Origin: Candidatus Iainarchaeum sp.
Lineage (GTDB): Archaea > Iainarchaeota > Iainarchaeia > Iainarchaeales > GCA-2688035
Reading direction: 5' to 3'
DNA length: 64,000 bases
Assembly (NCBI GenBank): GCA_017610205.1
Contig: JAFCCL010000007.1
Span: 1 to 64,000 of the forward strand
The notes under the pieces were generated by a model. That model was not told the DNA's origin. It searched no databases and saw only the letters and a list, made by a program, of their open reading frames with translations. This document shows, piece by piece, positions 32,412 to 40,301 of the stretch. Each line of letters opens with the position of its first letter. The first letter of the stretch is position 1. A program made the translations under genes and the position numbers.

Positions 32412-32992
32412 ACAAAGAAATGAGAAACTGGGAAGGAAAAGAAGGAATCAGATTCCTAAAGAGAATTGGAATTAAGCCAGGCCAGAAAGTCTTGGATTTT
32501 GGGGCGAGAGTCGGACACTATTCGATTCCGGCGGCAGTGGTTGTTGGAAACCGCGGAAAAGTTTACGCCTTGGATAAAAACAAAGACCCTTTAAACGAAT
32601 TAAAAAGAAAGGCTACAGAACAAAAACTGGAAAACATAATCTTGGTCAAAACCAATGGCAGGTTGAAAACCGAGCTGGAAAATAACTCTGTTGACGCTGC
32701 ACTTGCTTATGACGTATTGCACTTGATAGACGACAGAAAAAAGTTGTACATGGAAATCAACCGAGTTCTTCAAAAGAATGGCCTGTTTTCAGTATATCCA
32801 AAACACAACAAATTAGACCAACCAGAACAAAGCTTGAAAAATCTGGGACCAAAAGACATTGTGAAAGAAATAGAAGCCCACAACTTTTATTTTGAAAAAA
32901 AGCATTGTGGGCTTATAAGCCATGATGATTTTTTCAACAAAGGATGCGTTTTGAATTTCAGGAAAAAGAGAACTCCTAGAGGCAAGAAATAA
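32408..32992 (+). CDS. Class I SAM-dependent methyltransferase
   Basis: A 194-residue protein with motif I VLDFGARVGHYS (about 28-39), acidic VYALDKN for the SAM ribose, and AYDVLHLI for motif IV region. Substrate not recognisable. Fully embedded in the operon by overlaps at both ends, so it probably modifies a component of the cofactor system. Confidence 0.8.
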   Translation: MNKEMRNWEGKEGIRFLKRIGIKPGQKVLDFGARVGHYSIPAAVVVGNRGKVYALDKNKDPLNELKRKATEQKLENIILVKTNGRLKTELENNSVDAALAYDVLHLIDDRKKLYMEINRVLQKNGLFSVYPKHNKLDQPEQSLKNLGPKDIVKEIEAHNFYFEKKHCGLISHDDFFNKGCVLNFRKKRTPRGKK

Positions 32993-33198
32993 TGAAAAAA
33001 ACAATAAACGGCTGGTTGTTTAACAGAATAGAAAAGCTTGGAAACAAGGAATTTAACCATATTGGATGCGAAGGCGAAAACAGCTCTTTTGGAGACTTTC
33101 TTGCCTCGTTTGTGCCAAAAATAGGAACAAGAAGGAAAGCAAGGTTTACAATAGAAACGCTTGACAATTCTGAAAAAAAGGCGAGGAATAAGCACTAA
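32992..33198 (+). CDS. Small hypothetical protein
   Basis: A 68-residue basic protein starting on the last base of the methyltransferase stop. It contains NHIGCEGENSSFGDFLASFVPKIG and no recognised domain. It has one Cys. Kept as a gene because of its coupling to the neighbour and a following RBS. Confidence 0.5.
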   Translation: MKKTINGWLFNRIEKLGNKEFNHIGCEGENSSFGDFLASFVPKIGTRRKARFTIETLDNSEKKARNKH

Positions 33199-33218
33199 AA
33201 AGGAGGCAGTGATGGAAA

Positions 33219-33395
33219 ATGGTTAAAATAAACAAAAAGTTATGCGCTGGATGCGGAAACTGTGTGGAAGCATGCCCTTTTGAAGTATTAAAAATTAAAG
33301 ATGGAAAAGCAGTGGTTGTAGATTCGGAAAAATGCCAAAAATGCGGGGCCTGCATGTCAATCTGCCCAAACAACGCAATCAAAATTGAGGAATGA
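33219..33395 (+). CDS. Small 2[4Fe-4S] ferredoxin
   Basis: A 58-residue ferredoxin made only of two cluster motifs, CAGCGNCVEACP and CQKCGACMSICP. The RBS AAAAGGAGG (about 33198-33206) lies 12 bases upstream. It sits directly before the ferredoxin:thioredoxin reductase gene, one base apart, and is the obvious electron donor for it. Confidence 0.9.
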   Translation: MVKINKKLCAGCGNCVEACPFEVLKIKDGKAVVVDSEKCQKCGACMSICPNNAIKIEE

Positions 33396-33396
33396 T

Positions 33397-33663
33397 ATGA
33401 ACAGAAAAATCAAAAAACTTATCAAAGAATTTGAGGGATATGCAAAAGAAAACGGCTTTAGGCTAAATCCTGATTCAAAAATAGCGAAAGAAACGATAAG
33501 AGGGCTGCTTGAAAACGAGAAAAAGCATGGACAAAGGTACTGTCCCTGCAGAAGAGTAACAGGAAATAAGGAGGAAGACAAAAAAATAATCTGCCCCTGC
33601 ATTTATCACGAAAAAGAAATCAAAACACAGGGCCACTGCCTTTGCCAGTTGTTTTTCAAGTGA
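33397..33663 (+). CDS. Ferredoxin:thioredoxin reductase catalytic subunit-like
   Basis: An 88-residue protein from the ATG at 33397. It has CPC (C49, C51), CPC (C66, C68) and CLC (C81, C83), matching the three motifs of the FTR catalytic (beta) chain that hold a [4Fe-4S] cluster and a redox disulfide. In plant and cyanobacterial FTR the third motif is CHC; here the His is replaced by Leu, though His80 precedes it. No FTR alpha chain is seen, as in other archaea. A thioredoxin-like gene follows. Confidence 0.88.
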   Translation: MNRKIKKLIKEFEGYAKENGFRLNPDSKIAKETIRGLLENEKKHGQRYCPCRRVTGNKEEDKKIICPCIYHEKEIKTQGHCLCQLFFK

Positions 33664-33669
33664 TTCAAA

Positions 33670-33987
33670 ATGCAGCTGCTTGTTTTTGTTTCATCACATT
33701 GCCCACACTGTCCAAAAGCAGTAACAGCCGTAAAAGAAGCTGTTTCCCAATACAGTGACTACAATTTGAGTTACAGAAAAATAAGGGCAAAAACAGCGGA
33801 AGCAAAACAAATTTCGGGCAAATATGGCATAAGGGCATACCCCACAATAATAGGCCTAAACGACCGTGAGGAAACAGTATGCAAAATTATTGGAGTGCCA
33901 AGCGAAGAAAAACTTAGGAAAGAAATTGAAAAAGCCCTTGGCCTGAGAAAATCGCTTTTCAGAAAAATTTTTGGCGGCAGGACATGA
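33670..33987 (+). CDS. Thioredoxin/glutaredoxin-like protein
   Basis: A 105-residue protein with redox motif CPHC (C11, C14), cis-Pro in IRAYPTIIG and a basic C-terminus. It resembles the small archaeal glutaredoxin-like thioredoxins and is the likely partner of the reductase encoded just upstream. It overlaps the CoA-binding gene by four bases. Confidence 0.85.
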   Translation: MQLLVFVSSHCPHCPKAVTAVKEAVSQYSDYNLSYRKIRAKTAEAKQISGKYGIRAYPTIIGLNDREETVCKIIGVPSEEKLRKEIEKALGLRKSLFRKIFGGRT

Positions 33988-34382
33988 ACCCAAACGATTT
34001 TTTAAACAAGGGAAACAAAATTGCAGTAGTGGGCGTTTCAGCCAATCAGAAAAAATGGGGCTTTAAAATATATGAAGAGCTAAAGTCTTCTGGCTTTCGC
34101 GTTTACCCAATAAACCCAAAACAAAAAATAATAGGGCAGGATGTCTGTTACCCAAATTTGGAAGCCTTGGCAGAAATCCCTGATGTTGTAATAACAGTTG
34201 TTCCCCCAAAGGTTACGGAACAAGTTGTAAAGCAGTGCAGAAAACTTGGCATAAAAAGAGTTTGGATGCAACCAGGCTCTGAATCAGAAAAAGCAATAAA
34301 GTTTTGCAAACACAATAATATTGAAATAATGCATGATGCTTGTTTTATTGTTAATGGTTTAAAAATGGGGGAAAAAAGATGA
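33984..34382 (+). CDS. CoA-binding domain protein (COG1832 type)
   Basis: A 132-residue Rossmann protein with IAVVGVSANQKKWG at the start, YPINPKQ, DVVITVVPP and WMQPGSES, the pattern of stand-alone CoA-binding proteins (YccU-like). It may sense or bind CoA or a CoA persulfide; role unproven. Overlaps both neighbours by four bases. Confidence 0.87.
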   Translation: MNPNDFLNKGNKIAVVGVSANQKKWGFKIYEELKSSGFRVYPINPKQKIIGQDVCYPNLEALAEIPDVVITVVPPKVTEQVVKQCRKLGIKRVWMQPGSESEKAIKFCKHNNIEIMHDACFIVNGLKMGEKR

Positions 34383-34723
34383 TAACTTTTGCATGCAAAA
34401 AAATAAGGCTGGATGAAATTGTCAGATGTTCATTTAGTTTGAACAAGACAGAATACAATGCGCTAATGTTTTTGCTTAAAAAAGAAAAAGAATTTGATAT
34501 TTACACTCTTTCTAAAAAAATGGGTTTAGAGAGGACAACCTTGCAAAAGGCACTAAAAAAGCTTTTAGACAAAAAGCTGGCAAAAAGAAGGCAGGTAAAT
34601 ATAGAAACAGGCGGCTATTTTTTTCTATACAATGTAAAAAACAAAGGCTCAATAAAGATGCGGCTTTTGGAGATAATTAGGCAATGGGAAAAAACCGCTG
34701 AAGAGGAAATACAAACCCTATAA
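34379..34723 (+). CDS. HTH transcriptional regulator (MarR/TrmB-like)
   Basis: A 114-residue protein with a winged helix-turn-helix (LNKTEYNALMFLL, IYTLSKKMGLERTTLQKALKKLLDKKL). Two Cys near the N-terminus (C6, C17) could sense redox or metal. Its place at the end of the operon just before the MinD pair suggests it controls one or both. Confidence 0.75.
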   Translation: MITFACKKIRLDEIVRCSFSLNKTEYNALMFLLKKEKEFDIYTLSKKMGLERTTLQKALKKLLDKKLAKRRQVNIETGGYFFLYNVKNKGSIKMRLLEIIRQWEKTAEEEIQTL

Positions 34724-34726
34724 TAA

Positions 34727-34756
34727 TGCACATATGCACAAAACCTATTTAAATTG
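34727..34756 (+). promoter_or_regulatory. Promoter and TGCA dyad before MinD pair
   Basis: CTATTTAAATTG (34745-34756) is a TATA box about 30 bases before the ATG at 34784. TGCA-CATA-TGCA (34727-34738) is a short inverted repeat just upstream, with the CATATG core also seen in the DUF134 operator at 20917-20922. It could be an activator or repressor site. Confidence 0.4.
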
Positions 34757-34783
34757 TTTGACATGCATTTGAATTGGTTTAAG

Positions 34784-35617
34784 ATGAAACAAATTGCAAT
34801 TACAGGTGGCAAGGGAGGGACAGGAAAAAGCACTGTTGCAACAGCTATTGCTGTAGAGCTTGGGAAAAGGCATAAAGTGCTTTTAGTTGACGCAGATGTT
34901 GACTGCCCCAATGACCACCTGCTGCTTGGAATTGAGAGAACGAAAGTCAGGACAGTATACCAAAGAATTCCAACGTGGGATTTTGAAAAATGCACCAAAT
35001 GCGGCAAGTGTGCAGAGACCTGCAAGGTCAATTCCATTTTTGGCCCAAAAGGAAAACAGCCCATTTTTTTACCACAGCAATGCAATGGTTGTGGCGCATG
35101 CGTTATAACCTGCCCTGCAAATGCAATAAGCTGGAGTGAAAAGGAAATCGGCGAAATTTTTAGGGGAAACGGCCATGGCATTGGTTTTATTTCAGGCGAG
35201 TTAAAGGTAAATGAAGCTGTTTCCGAATTTGTTGTCAATGCGTTAAAAGAGGAAGTTAAAAAAATTGGGAAAGGATACGATTTTATTTTGTTTGACACAG
35301 CAGCTGGAACCCATTGTGATGTGATTTCTGCTTTGGAAGGAAGCAGCATTGCTTTGGCTGTTACAGAGCCAACTCCGCTTGGAGAGCATGACCTTGAATT
35401 GATTATGAAGCTGTTGAAAAGGCTTGGCATAAAATTTGAAATTGTTTTGAACAGGTTTGAAGAAGGCATGGAAAAGCTGATTGAAAAAGTTGCTGAAAGC
35501 AACGGAAAAAAGATTGCGTCAAAAATACCCTACAGCAAAAAAATAATGGAAAACTACAGCAAAGGCATTCCAGTAAAACATGAAAGCATTGAAAAGATTG
35601 CGGAGCTGGTTGAATGA
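34784..35617 (+). CDS. MinD-type ATPase with inserted ferredoxin domain
   Basis: A 277-residue protein from the ATG at 34784. Deviant Walker A GGKGGTGKST (8-17), then after the switch a 2[4Fe-4S] ferredoxin insert (C70, C73, C76, C80 and C100, C103, C106, C110), then Walker B FDTAAGTHCD. Pairs of such proteins form the core of the ORP complex of Desulfovibrio and occur beside NifX proteins in methanogens. Predicted to load or carry Fe-S or Mo/Cu-S clusters using ATP. Confidence 0.92.
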   Translation: MKQIAITGGKGGTGKSTVATAIAVELGKRHKVLLVDADVDCPNDHLLLGIERTKVRTVYQRIPTWDFEKCTKCGKCAETCKVNSIFGPKGKQPIFLPQQCNGCGACVITCPANAISWSEKEIGEIFRGNGHGIGFISGELKVNEAVSEFVVNALKEEVKKIGKGYDFILFDTAAGTHCDVISALEGSSIALAVTEPTPLGEHDLELIMKLLKRLGIKFEIVLNRFEEGMEKLIEKVAESNGKKIASKIPYSKKIMENYSKGIPVKHESIEKIAELVE

Positions 35618-36495
35618 AAAAAATAACAGTTTTAAGCGGAAAAGGTGGTGTTGGAAAAAGCAGTATTGCCGGTTCGCTTGCAGTTCTTTTGGCAAAAAAG
35701 CATGAAGTTATCTGTGCCGACTGTGATGTTGACGCCTCAAACCTTGGGCTTGTTCTGGGATTAAAGGAAAAGGATTTTGAGGAATGGGAAAGAATTTCAA
35801 CAAACGAAAAGGCTGTTTTGGACGAAAAGAAGTGCAATGGCTGCAAAAAATGCGTTGAAAGCTGTTACTTTAAGGCAATCAAATGGAACAAGGAAAAAAA
35901 ACAGCCTGTTTTTGACAGCCTTATATGTGAAGGATGCGGCGCATGTGAAATAGTTTGCCCTGAAAACGCAATAATTCTTGAAAAAGTGCAAAATGCAAAA
36001 ATTGGATTTGGGAAAACAAAATACGGTTTTGGCATTGTTTCAGGACAGCTTGAAATGGGCGAATCTGGTTCTGGAAAGGTAGTGGCAGAAGTAAGAAAGC
36101 TTGCAGAAAAAAAAGGCAAGGGAGCGGAAATTATGGTTATTGATGCTGCAGCAGGAATAGGATGCCCTGTAATTGCCTCAGTTGTTGGAAGCGACTTTGT
36201 CATAGGGGTTACTGAACCAACGCCGTCAGGACTCTCAGACTTGAAGAGGGCTTTGCAGATGACAGAGCATTTTGGAATTGGTTGCGGGATTGTGATAAAT
36301 AAGCACGACCTTAATCCAAAATTTACAAAAAGGATTGAGGCATTTGCAAAAGAAAATGGTTTGGAAGTTCTTGCAAAAATTCCTTATGAAAAGGCATTTG
36401 TTGAGGCATTAATTAACCTTGTGCCAATAATTGAATTCAAATCAGAAACGAAAAAGTTTTTTGAAGAAATAATTGGCAAGCTTCCTAAGGATTAA
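35614..36495 (+). CDS. MinD-type ATPase with inserted ferredoxin domain, second copy
   Basis: A 293-residue paralogue of the preceding gene, overlapping it by four bases. Walker A SGKGGVGKSS (8-17), ferredoxin insert with C74, C77, C80, C84 and C105, C108, C111, C115, and VIDAAAGIGCP. The strict pairing suggests a heterodimer, as proposed for ORP1/ORP2-type proteins. Confidence 0.92.
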   Translation: MKKITVLSGKGGVGKSSIAGSLAVLLAKKHEVICADCDVDASNLGLVLGLKEKDFEEWERISTNEKAVLDEKKCNGCKKCVESCYFKAIKWNKEKKQPVFDSLICEGCGACEIVCPENAIILEKVQNAKIGFGKTKYGFGIVSGQLEMGESGSGKVVAEVRKLAEKKGKGAEIMVIDAAAGIGCPVIASVVGSDFVIGVTEPTPSGLSDLKRALQMTEHFGIGCGIVINKHDLNPKFTKRIEAFAKENGLEVLAKIPYEKAFVEALINLVPIIEFKSETKKFFEEIIGKLPKD

Positions 36496-36555
36496 GAAAC
36501 TTACTTAAAGGTTATGCACATTTAATAAATTCAATAAAAAAAGAAGTTGTTTTAA

Positions 36556-37392
36556 ATGAAAAAAATGCTTTTACTTGCATTAATTGCGTTTCTTTTCATG
36601 GCTTCAAGCGTAAGCGCTGAAACAGTATGTGGAGTCTATTTTACAAAAATTGGATGCCCTGTATGCTCAAAAGTAGACCCTGTTATTTTGGATCAATGGA
36701 TTTCAAGCAGGGATGATGCAGTGGTAATAGAATATGTTATGGACTCATGGTATGAACCACATGCAATCCTGATGGGAGAATACAATTTGGCACACGGGAC
36801 AGGCAGCTCTGTTCCATTAATGATAAAGAATGCTAATGAAACATGGGCAGGAATTCCTGCATTTTACACAAACGACAACATTTTTCAGCATGCTGAAGAA
36901 TTCTTTAAAGATGACGAAGGAAAATGCCTGCTTGTTGAAGGGGAAATTTCCTTTGAAGAAATTAATTTGAATGAATTGCCTGAAAAACCAAAGCTTTGGG
37001 CAGGCAAAAGGCTTTTGGTCAGGACAGGCGTTGCTGAAATTGAAAGCGATTTCCTAAAAGAGCTTTTGTTTAAAGAGGATTTGGTAGCAGTGCTTGCAGG
37101 CACGCAGTATGAGTTGAAGGAAGTAAAGGCAGAGCCAGCTCCCTACTCAGGCGGAGAAATTCCCTTTGCACAAGCGATTGACATTGGAGATGGATGGGTT
37201 TTAAAGCTAAAGGAAGCAATTGAATTGCCTGAAAATGTTGAGCAACTGCAAAATGGAGGCAATGGCGGGAATGGAAATGGCAATGAAGGTAATGGAAATG
37301 CTGTAGAAGCAAACCCGTTTGTTTTTCCTGCAATAGCAATGATTGTCTGTATTATTGCATTAATTATTTTCATTAAGGTGAAAAAGAAATGA
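36556..37392 (+). CDS. Exported membrane-anchored thioredoxin-like protein
   Basis: A 278-residue protein: signal peptide (cleavage likely after SSVSA, residue 21), an extracytoplasmic domain with CPVC (C34, C37) in a thioredoxin-like setting, a Gly/Asn linker (about 235-250) and a C-terminal membrane helix followed by Lys residues. It should exchange disulfides outside the cell. It overlaps by four bases the CcdA-like gene that would feed it electrons. Confidence 0.75.
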   Translation: MKKMLLLALIAFLFMASSVSAETVCGVYFTKIGCPVCSKVDPVILDQWISSRDDAVVIEYVMDSWYEPHAILMGEYNLAHGTGSSVPLMIKNANETWAGIPAFYTNDNIFQHAEEFFKDDEGKCLLVEGEISFEEINLNELPEKPKLWAGKRLLVRTGVAEIESDFLKELLFKEDLVAVLAGTQYELKEVKAEPAPYSGGEIPFAQAIDIGDGWVLKLKEAIELPENVEQLQNGGNGGNGNGNEGNGNAVEANPFVFPAIAMIVCIIALIIFIKVKKK

Positions 37393-38204
37393 CTGACTTG
37401 ACTATTCCGGCAATTGTTTCCCTTGCATTGGTTGACTCTATAAACCCATGTGCAATCGCTGTTTTGTCCCTTTTGATTATTGCATACATGACACACAATC
37501 CACATGAGAAAAAAAAAGCCTTGCTTGCAGGATTTTTCTTCATCTCAGCTGTTTACATTGTTTACCTTATTTATGCCATTGTTCTTGTTGAAACAATAGG
37601 CACCTTTATAGAAGTCATTTCCGGCTCGGAACTGTTTATTTACGGCGGCTTCAGCCTTGTTGCAATAGCATTAGGTGTTTTCAACATAAAGGACTTTTTC
37701 TGGTACAAACCAGGCGGTCTCTTGAGGGAAATGCCAGTGAAATGGAGGCCTGCAGTTCAAAAACTGTTAAGTGGAATTGAAAGCCCTAAAGGCGGCTTTA
37801 TTCTCGGAATTTTTGTAACAATTTTCCTCTTGCCATGTACAATTGGGCCATTGCTAATGGCCTGCACTTTGCTTGCAAAATACGGCTCGCTTTTCGCATT
37901 GCCATGGCTTTTGCTTTATAATTTAATCTTTGTTCTGCCAATGCTTGTAATTGTAATAGCAATTTACATTGGCTTGACAATGGTTGAAAGCGTAACAGAA
38001 TGGAAAGACAAGAACATCAAATACCTGCATTTGGTTGCCGGAATTATAATGGCAGCTATTGGATTATACCTTGCATGGGATGCAGAAAATGCATTTCACA
38101 TAATGCTTGGGCCAATTGACTTGAACTTTTTCACAATTGGAATAATTGAAATCCCTGTGCTGCTTGCAATAATTCTGTTCAGGCACAAAGCAAAGAAAGA
38201 ATAG
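37389..38204 (+). CDS. CcdA/DsbD-like transmembrane electron transporter
   Basis: A 271-residue membrane protein with about seven helices. INPCAI (C21) and LLPCTIG (C150) are the two membrane Cys of the CcdA/DsbD-beta family, which pass reducing power from cytoplasmic thioredoxin to exported thiol proteins. Partner: the thioredoxin-like protein just upstream. Cytoplasmic donors could be the thioredoxins at 29.6 and 33.7 kb. Confidence 0.85.
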   Translation: MTDLTIPAIVSLALVDSINPCAIAVLSLLIIAYMTHNPHEKKKALLAGFFFISAVYIVYLIYAIVLVETIGTFIEVISGSELFIYGGFSLVAIALGVFNIKDFFWYKPGGLLREMPVKWRPAVQKLLSGIESPKGGFILGIFVTIFLLPCTIGPLLMACTLLAKYGSLFALPWLLLYNLIFVLPMLVIVIAIYIGLTMVESVTEWKDKNIKYLHLVAGIIMAAIGLYLAWDAENAFHIMLGPIDLNFFTIGIIEIPVLLAIILFRHKAKKE

Positions 38205-38234
38205 TGCCTTTTTCTTTTTTTCCTCAATTAAATA

Positions 38235-39335
38235 ATGCAAATGATTCCAAAAAACCTGAAGGATTTGGTTACATTTGTTCCAAACAAGGGCGAGCCAATT
38301 CACAACTGGTTTTACTATAAAGAAGGTTACAGCGGCGGGTTTGTGGAATGGGCTGTGAAAGAATTTGAACTGAAGGAACCAATAGTTGACCCCTTCTGCG
38401 GTGTTGGAACAACACTTTTAGTATGCAAAAAACTTGGACTGGAAAGCATTGGCTTTGATGTAAGCCCTCTGGCAGCATTTGTTTCAGAGGCAAAAACAAG
38501 GGATTATGATACTAAAAAAGTAATGGCGGAACTGCAAAAGTTTAAGGAAATGGAGCCAAAGCAGGCTGGAAAATTTCCAAATAAAAATGTAAGAAGGCTT
38601 TTTTACGAAAAGCAGCTTGACGACATTTACTTTTATTACAGGAAAATTGACAAAATACAGGACGCGCGTGTGAGGGTATTGTTCCTGCTTGCATTGATTG
38701 ACACCACGTCAAGGGTTGCAAATGTTGTCAAAGTAGGAGGCTCTTTAAGGAAGCAGAAGAAGCCAAAGATGCCTGTGAAAAAACTTTTTTTGGGAAAGGT
38801 AAAAAAGATGGTTTTGGATTTAAAAAGAGTGCAGGCAAAAGGGCCTGAGCCAGAGGTGTTTCAGGCAGATGCAAGGAATGTAAAGCTTGAGGAAAACAGT
38901 GTCGGAGCTGTTGTCACAAGCCCTCCTTATCTGAACAAAATTGAATACACTTTAATTTACAAGATTGAATTAGGGCTGTTTTTCAGGGAGCAGGAAACAA
39001 GGCTTAGGGCACACATTCAGGACAGTGCAACAGGAAGGGATTTTGGAAGCAGGATGCCTTTGGTGGCAAAAGCCTACTTTGATGACATGAAAAAGGTTTT
39101 GGAAAACATGTTTAAGTTTCTGAAACCCGGCGGCAAGGCAGTCATTGTTGTTGGAGGAGGGTGCTTTCCATATGAGGTTGTTGAATCAGATGACATTTTG
39201 ATTGAGGAAGCTGAAAAAATCGGCTTTAAAAAGCTTGACAAGATTGTGGCAAGGAAATACCAGTGCATGCGAAACAGGACAATAAAGGTGGGAATAGTGA
39301 GGGAAAGCGTTCTTGTACTGGAAAAGCCTGCTTAG
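38235..39335 (+). CDS. DNA methyltransferase (N4-cytosine/N6-adenine type)
   Basis: A 366-residue protein with SAM motif I DPFCGVGTT (52-60) ahead of catalytic TSPPYL (228-233), and FLKPGGKAVIVVGGG. This is the layout of amino-methyltransferases of the D12/N4 group, though some relatives in archaea methylate RNA. No restriction nuclease gene is adjacent, so it may be an orphan methylase. The start may be ATG 38235 or 38241. Confidence 0.82.
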   Translation: MQMIPKNLKDLVTFVPNKGEPIHNWFYYKEGYSGGFVEWAVKEFELKEPIVDPFCGVGTTLLVCKKLGLESIGFDVSPLAAFVSEAKTRDYDTKKVMAELQKFKEMEPKQAGKFPNKNVRRLFYEKQLDDIYFYYRKIDKIQDARVRVLFLLALIDTTSRVANVVKVGGSLRKQKKPKMPVKKLFLGKVKKMVLDLKRVQAKGPEPEVFQADARNVKLEENSVGAVVTSPPYLNKIEYTLIYKIELGLFFREQETRLRAHIQDSATGRDFGSRMPLVAKAYFDDMKKVLENMFKFLKPGGKAVIVVGGGCFPYEVVESDDILIEEAEKIGFKKLDKIVARKYQCMRNRTIKVGIVRESVLVLEKPA

Positions 39336-39750
39336 GCCCCAAACTTGTCGAAAGCGTGTTTTGCAAGTTTTAAATAATTTGTTTTTGGCGTACTGCCGCC
39401 TATTTTTCCAAACATTATAATCTCTGGTTTTATCTTGAAATCTTTAACAAGTAATTTCGCCTTTGAAGCAATTGCAGGAGTGAAGGCTACAATAATGTCA
39501 GCGGTAAGAAGTTTTGATATAAAGCTTATTGAGTTTGATTTGCTTCCAGAAGAGGAGACATGAAATCGGTGACTGATATTTTTTGAACGAACATACTCTA
39601 AAAATGCTTGAGCATTCCTTGGACTTCTTAATGCACTAACTTCACAAACAAAAAGAATGTTAATTATTTTAGGTCTCTTTCGAGTAGTATGCTTTTTGGT
39701 CTTTTTTTAGCAGTTTTTTTCTTGTTAACTTTGTTTGAAATGAAAATCAT
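39332..39750 (-). pseudogene. Low-molecular-weight phosphatase-like gene, frameshifted
   Basis: Reading the minus strand, ATG 39750 opens a basic N-terminus that shifts frame at a run of seven A (complement of about 39703-39709). The next frame continues for about 125 codons with IINILFVCEVSALRSPRNAQ, the C-x5-R-S P-loop of low-molecular-weight tyrosine phosphatases and arsenate reductases, then DIIVAFTP, and ends at 39332. One added A would restore a protein near 139 residues. The stop overlaps the methyltransferase stop. Broken gene or assembly error. Confidence 0.55.
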
Positions 39751-39880
39751 GTATAAAATAGATTTCTTTGAAAAATAAAAAAACTTACCTTTGTTTGGAA
39801 GAAATGCACTACTGAAAGCTTTAAAAGCAGGAAAGTCATATTATTATCAAATTCTTTAACAGTTTGGGAGGTTGAAAATT

Positions 39881-40039
39881 ATGCCAGCGAAAAAACCATT
39901 TGGCGGATATGCAATTTGCTTCAAAGGATGTACAGAAACAGCGGAAGACATTTTTGGAAGCGGAAAAATTCCACCAAGCGAAATGACCAAAAAGATTTGG
40001 GCTTACGTTAAAAAGAAAGGCATTGCCGGAAAAGATTAA
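39881..40039 (+). CDS. Small conserved-looking protein, possibly SWIB-like
   Basis: A 52-residue protein with a strong RBS GGGAGGT (39866-39872) before the ATG. It has ICFKGCTE and EDIFGSGKIPPSEMTKKIWAYVKKKG. The second half resembles the first helix of SWIB/MDM2 domains (KKIWxYIKK), but it is too short for a full domain. A CTTTAAAAG TATA element lies at about 39818. Function unknown. Confidence 0.55.
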   Translation: MPAKKPFGGYAICFKGCTETAEDIFGSGKIPPSEMTKKIWAYVKKKGIAGKD

Positions 40040-40175
40040 GGCAATGCATTTTTTCCTTTTTTAAAATACTCAAAAAACAACGACTTAGGAAAATAATTTC
40101 CTTTAAAAAAACAACTGATACCAATTATTTCAGACATTTCTTTGCTTTGTTTTATAAAGGCAAACAAAGTAAGAC

Positions 40176-40206
40176 GTGCTATACTGAGCAAAGCGAAGTA
40201 TAGCAC
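40176..40206. repeat. REP-like hairpin upstream of tRNA-Asp
   Basis: GTGCTATACT and AGTATAGCAC pair perfectly over ten bases with an 11-base loop containing CAAAGCGA. A relative (stem GTGCCATA, loop with ACAAAGTGA) lies at 51148-51179. These two share stem start and loop core, so they may be members of a small interspersed hairpin family. Confidence 0.5.
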
Positions 40207-40229
40207 AACGATACCATATGTTAATTGGT

Positions 40230-40301
40230 GCCCTGGTAGTCTATCGGTTAGGATACGGCCCTGTCGAGGCTGTGAGGCGGGTTCAACTCCCGCCCAGGGC
40301 G
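40230..40301 (+). tRNA. tRNA-Asp (GTC)
   Basis: Full cloverleaf: acceptor GCCCTGG/CCAGGGC, D arm with GGTTAGG, anticodon stem CGGCC/GGCTG (one G-T) with loop CTGTCGA giving anticodon GTC, T arm GCGGG-TTCAACT-CCCGC, discriminator G at 40301. No intron, CCA not encoded. Its 3' end is repeated 2056 bp downstream. Confidence 0.95.

Noticed and set aside
20898-36495. A nitrogen-fixation cluster
   Set aside because: NifX-type domains and MinD-like ATPases are present, but no nifH, nifD, nifK or a full NifB radical-SAM protein. The set fits ORP/Mrp clusters better.
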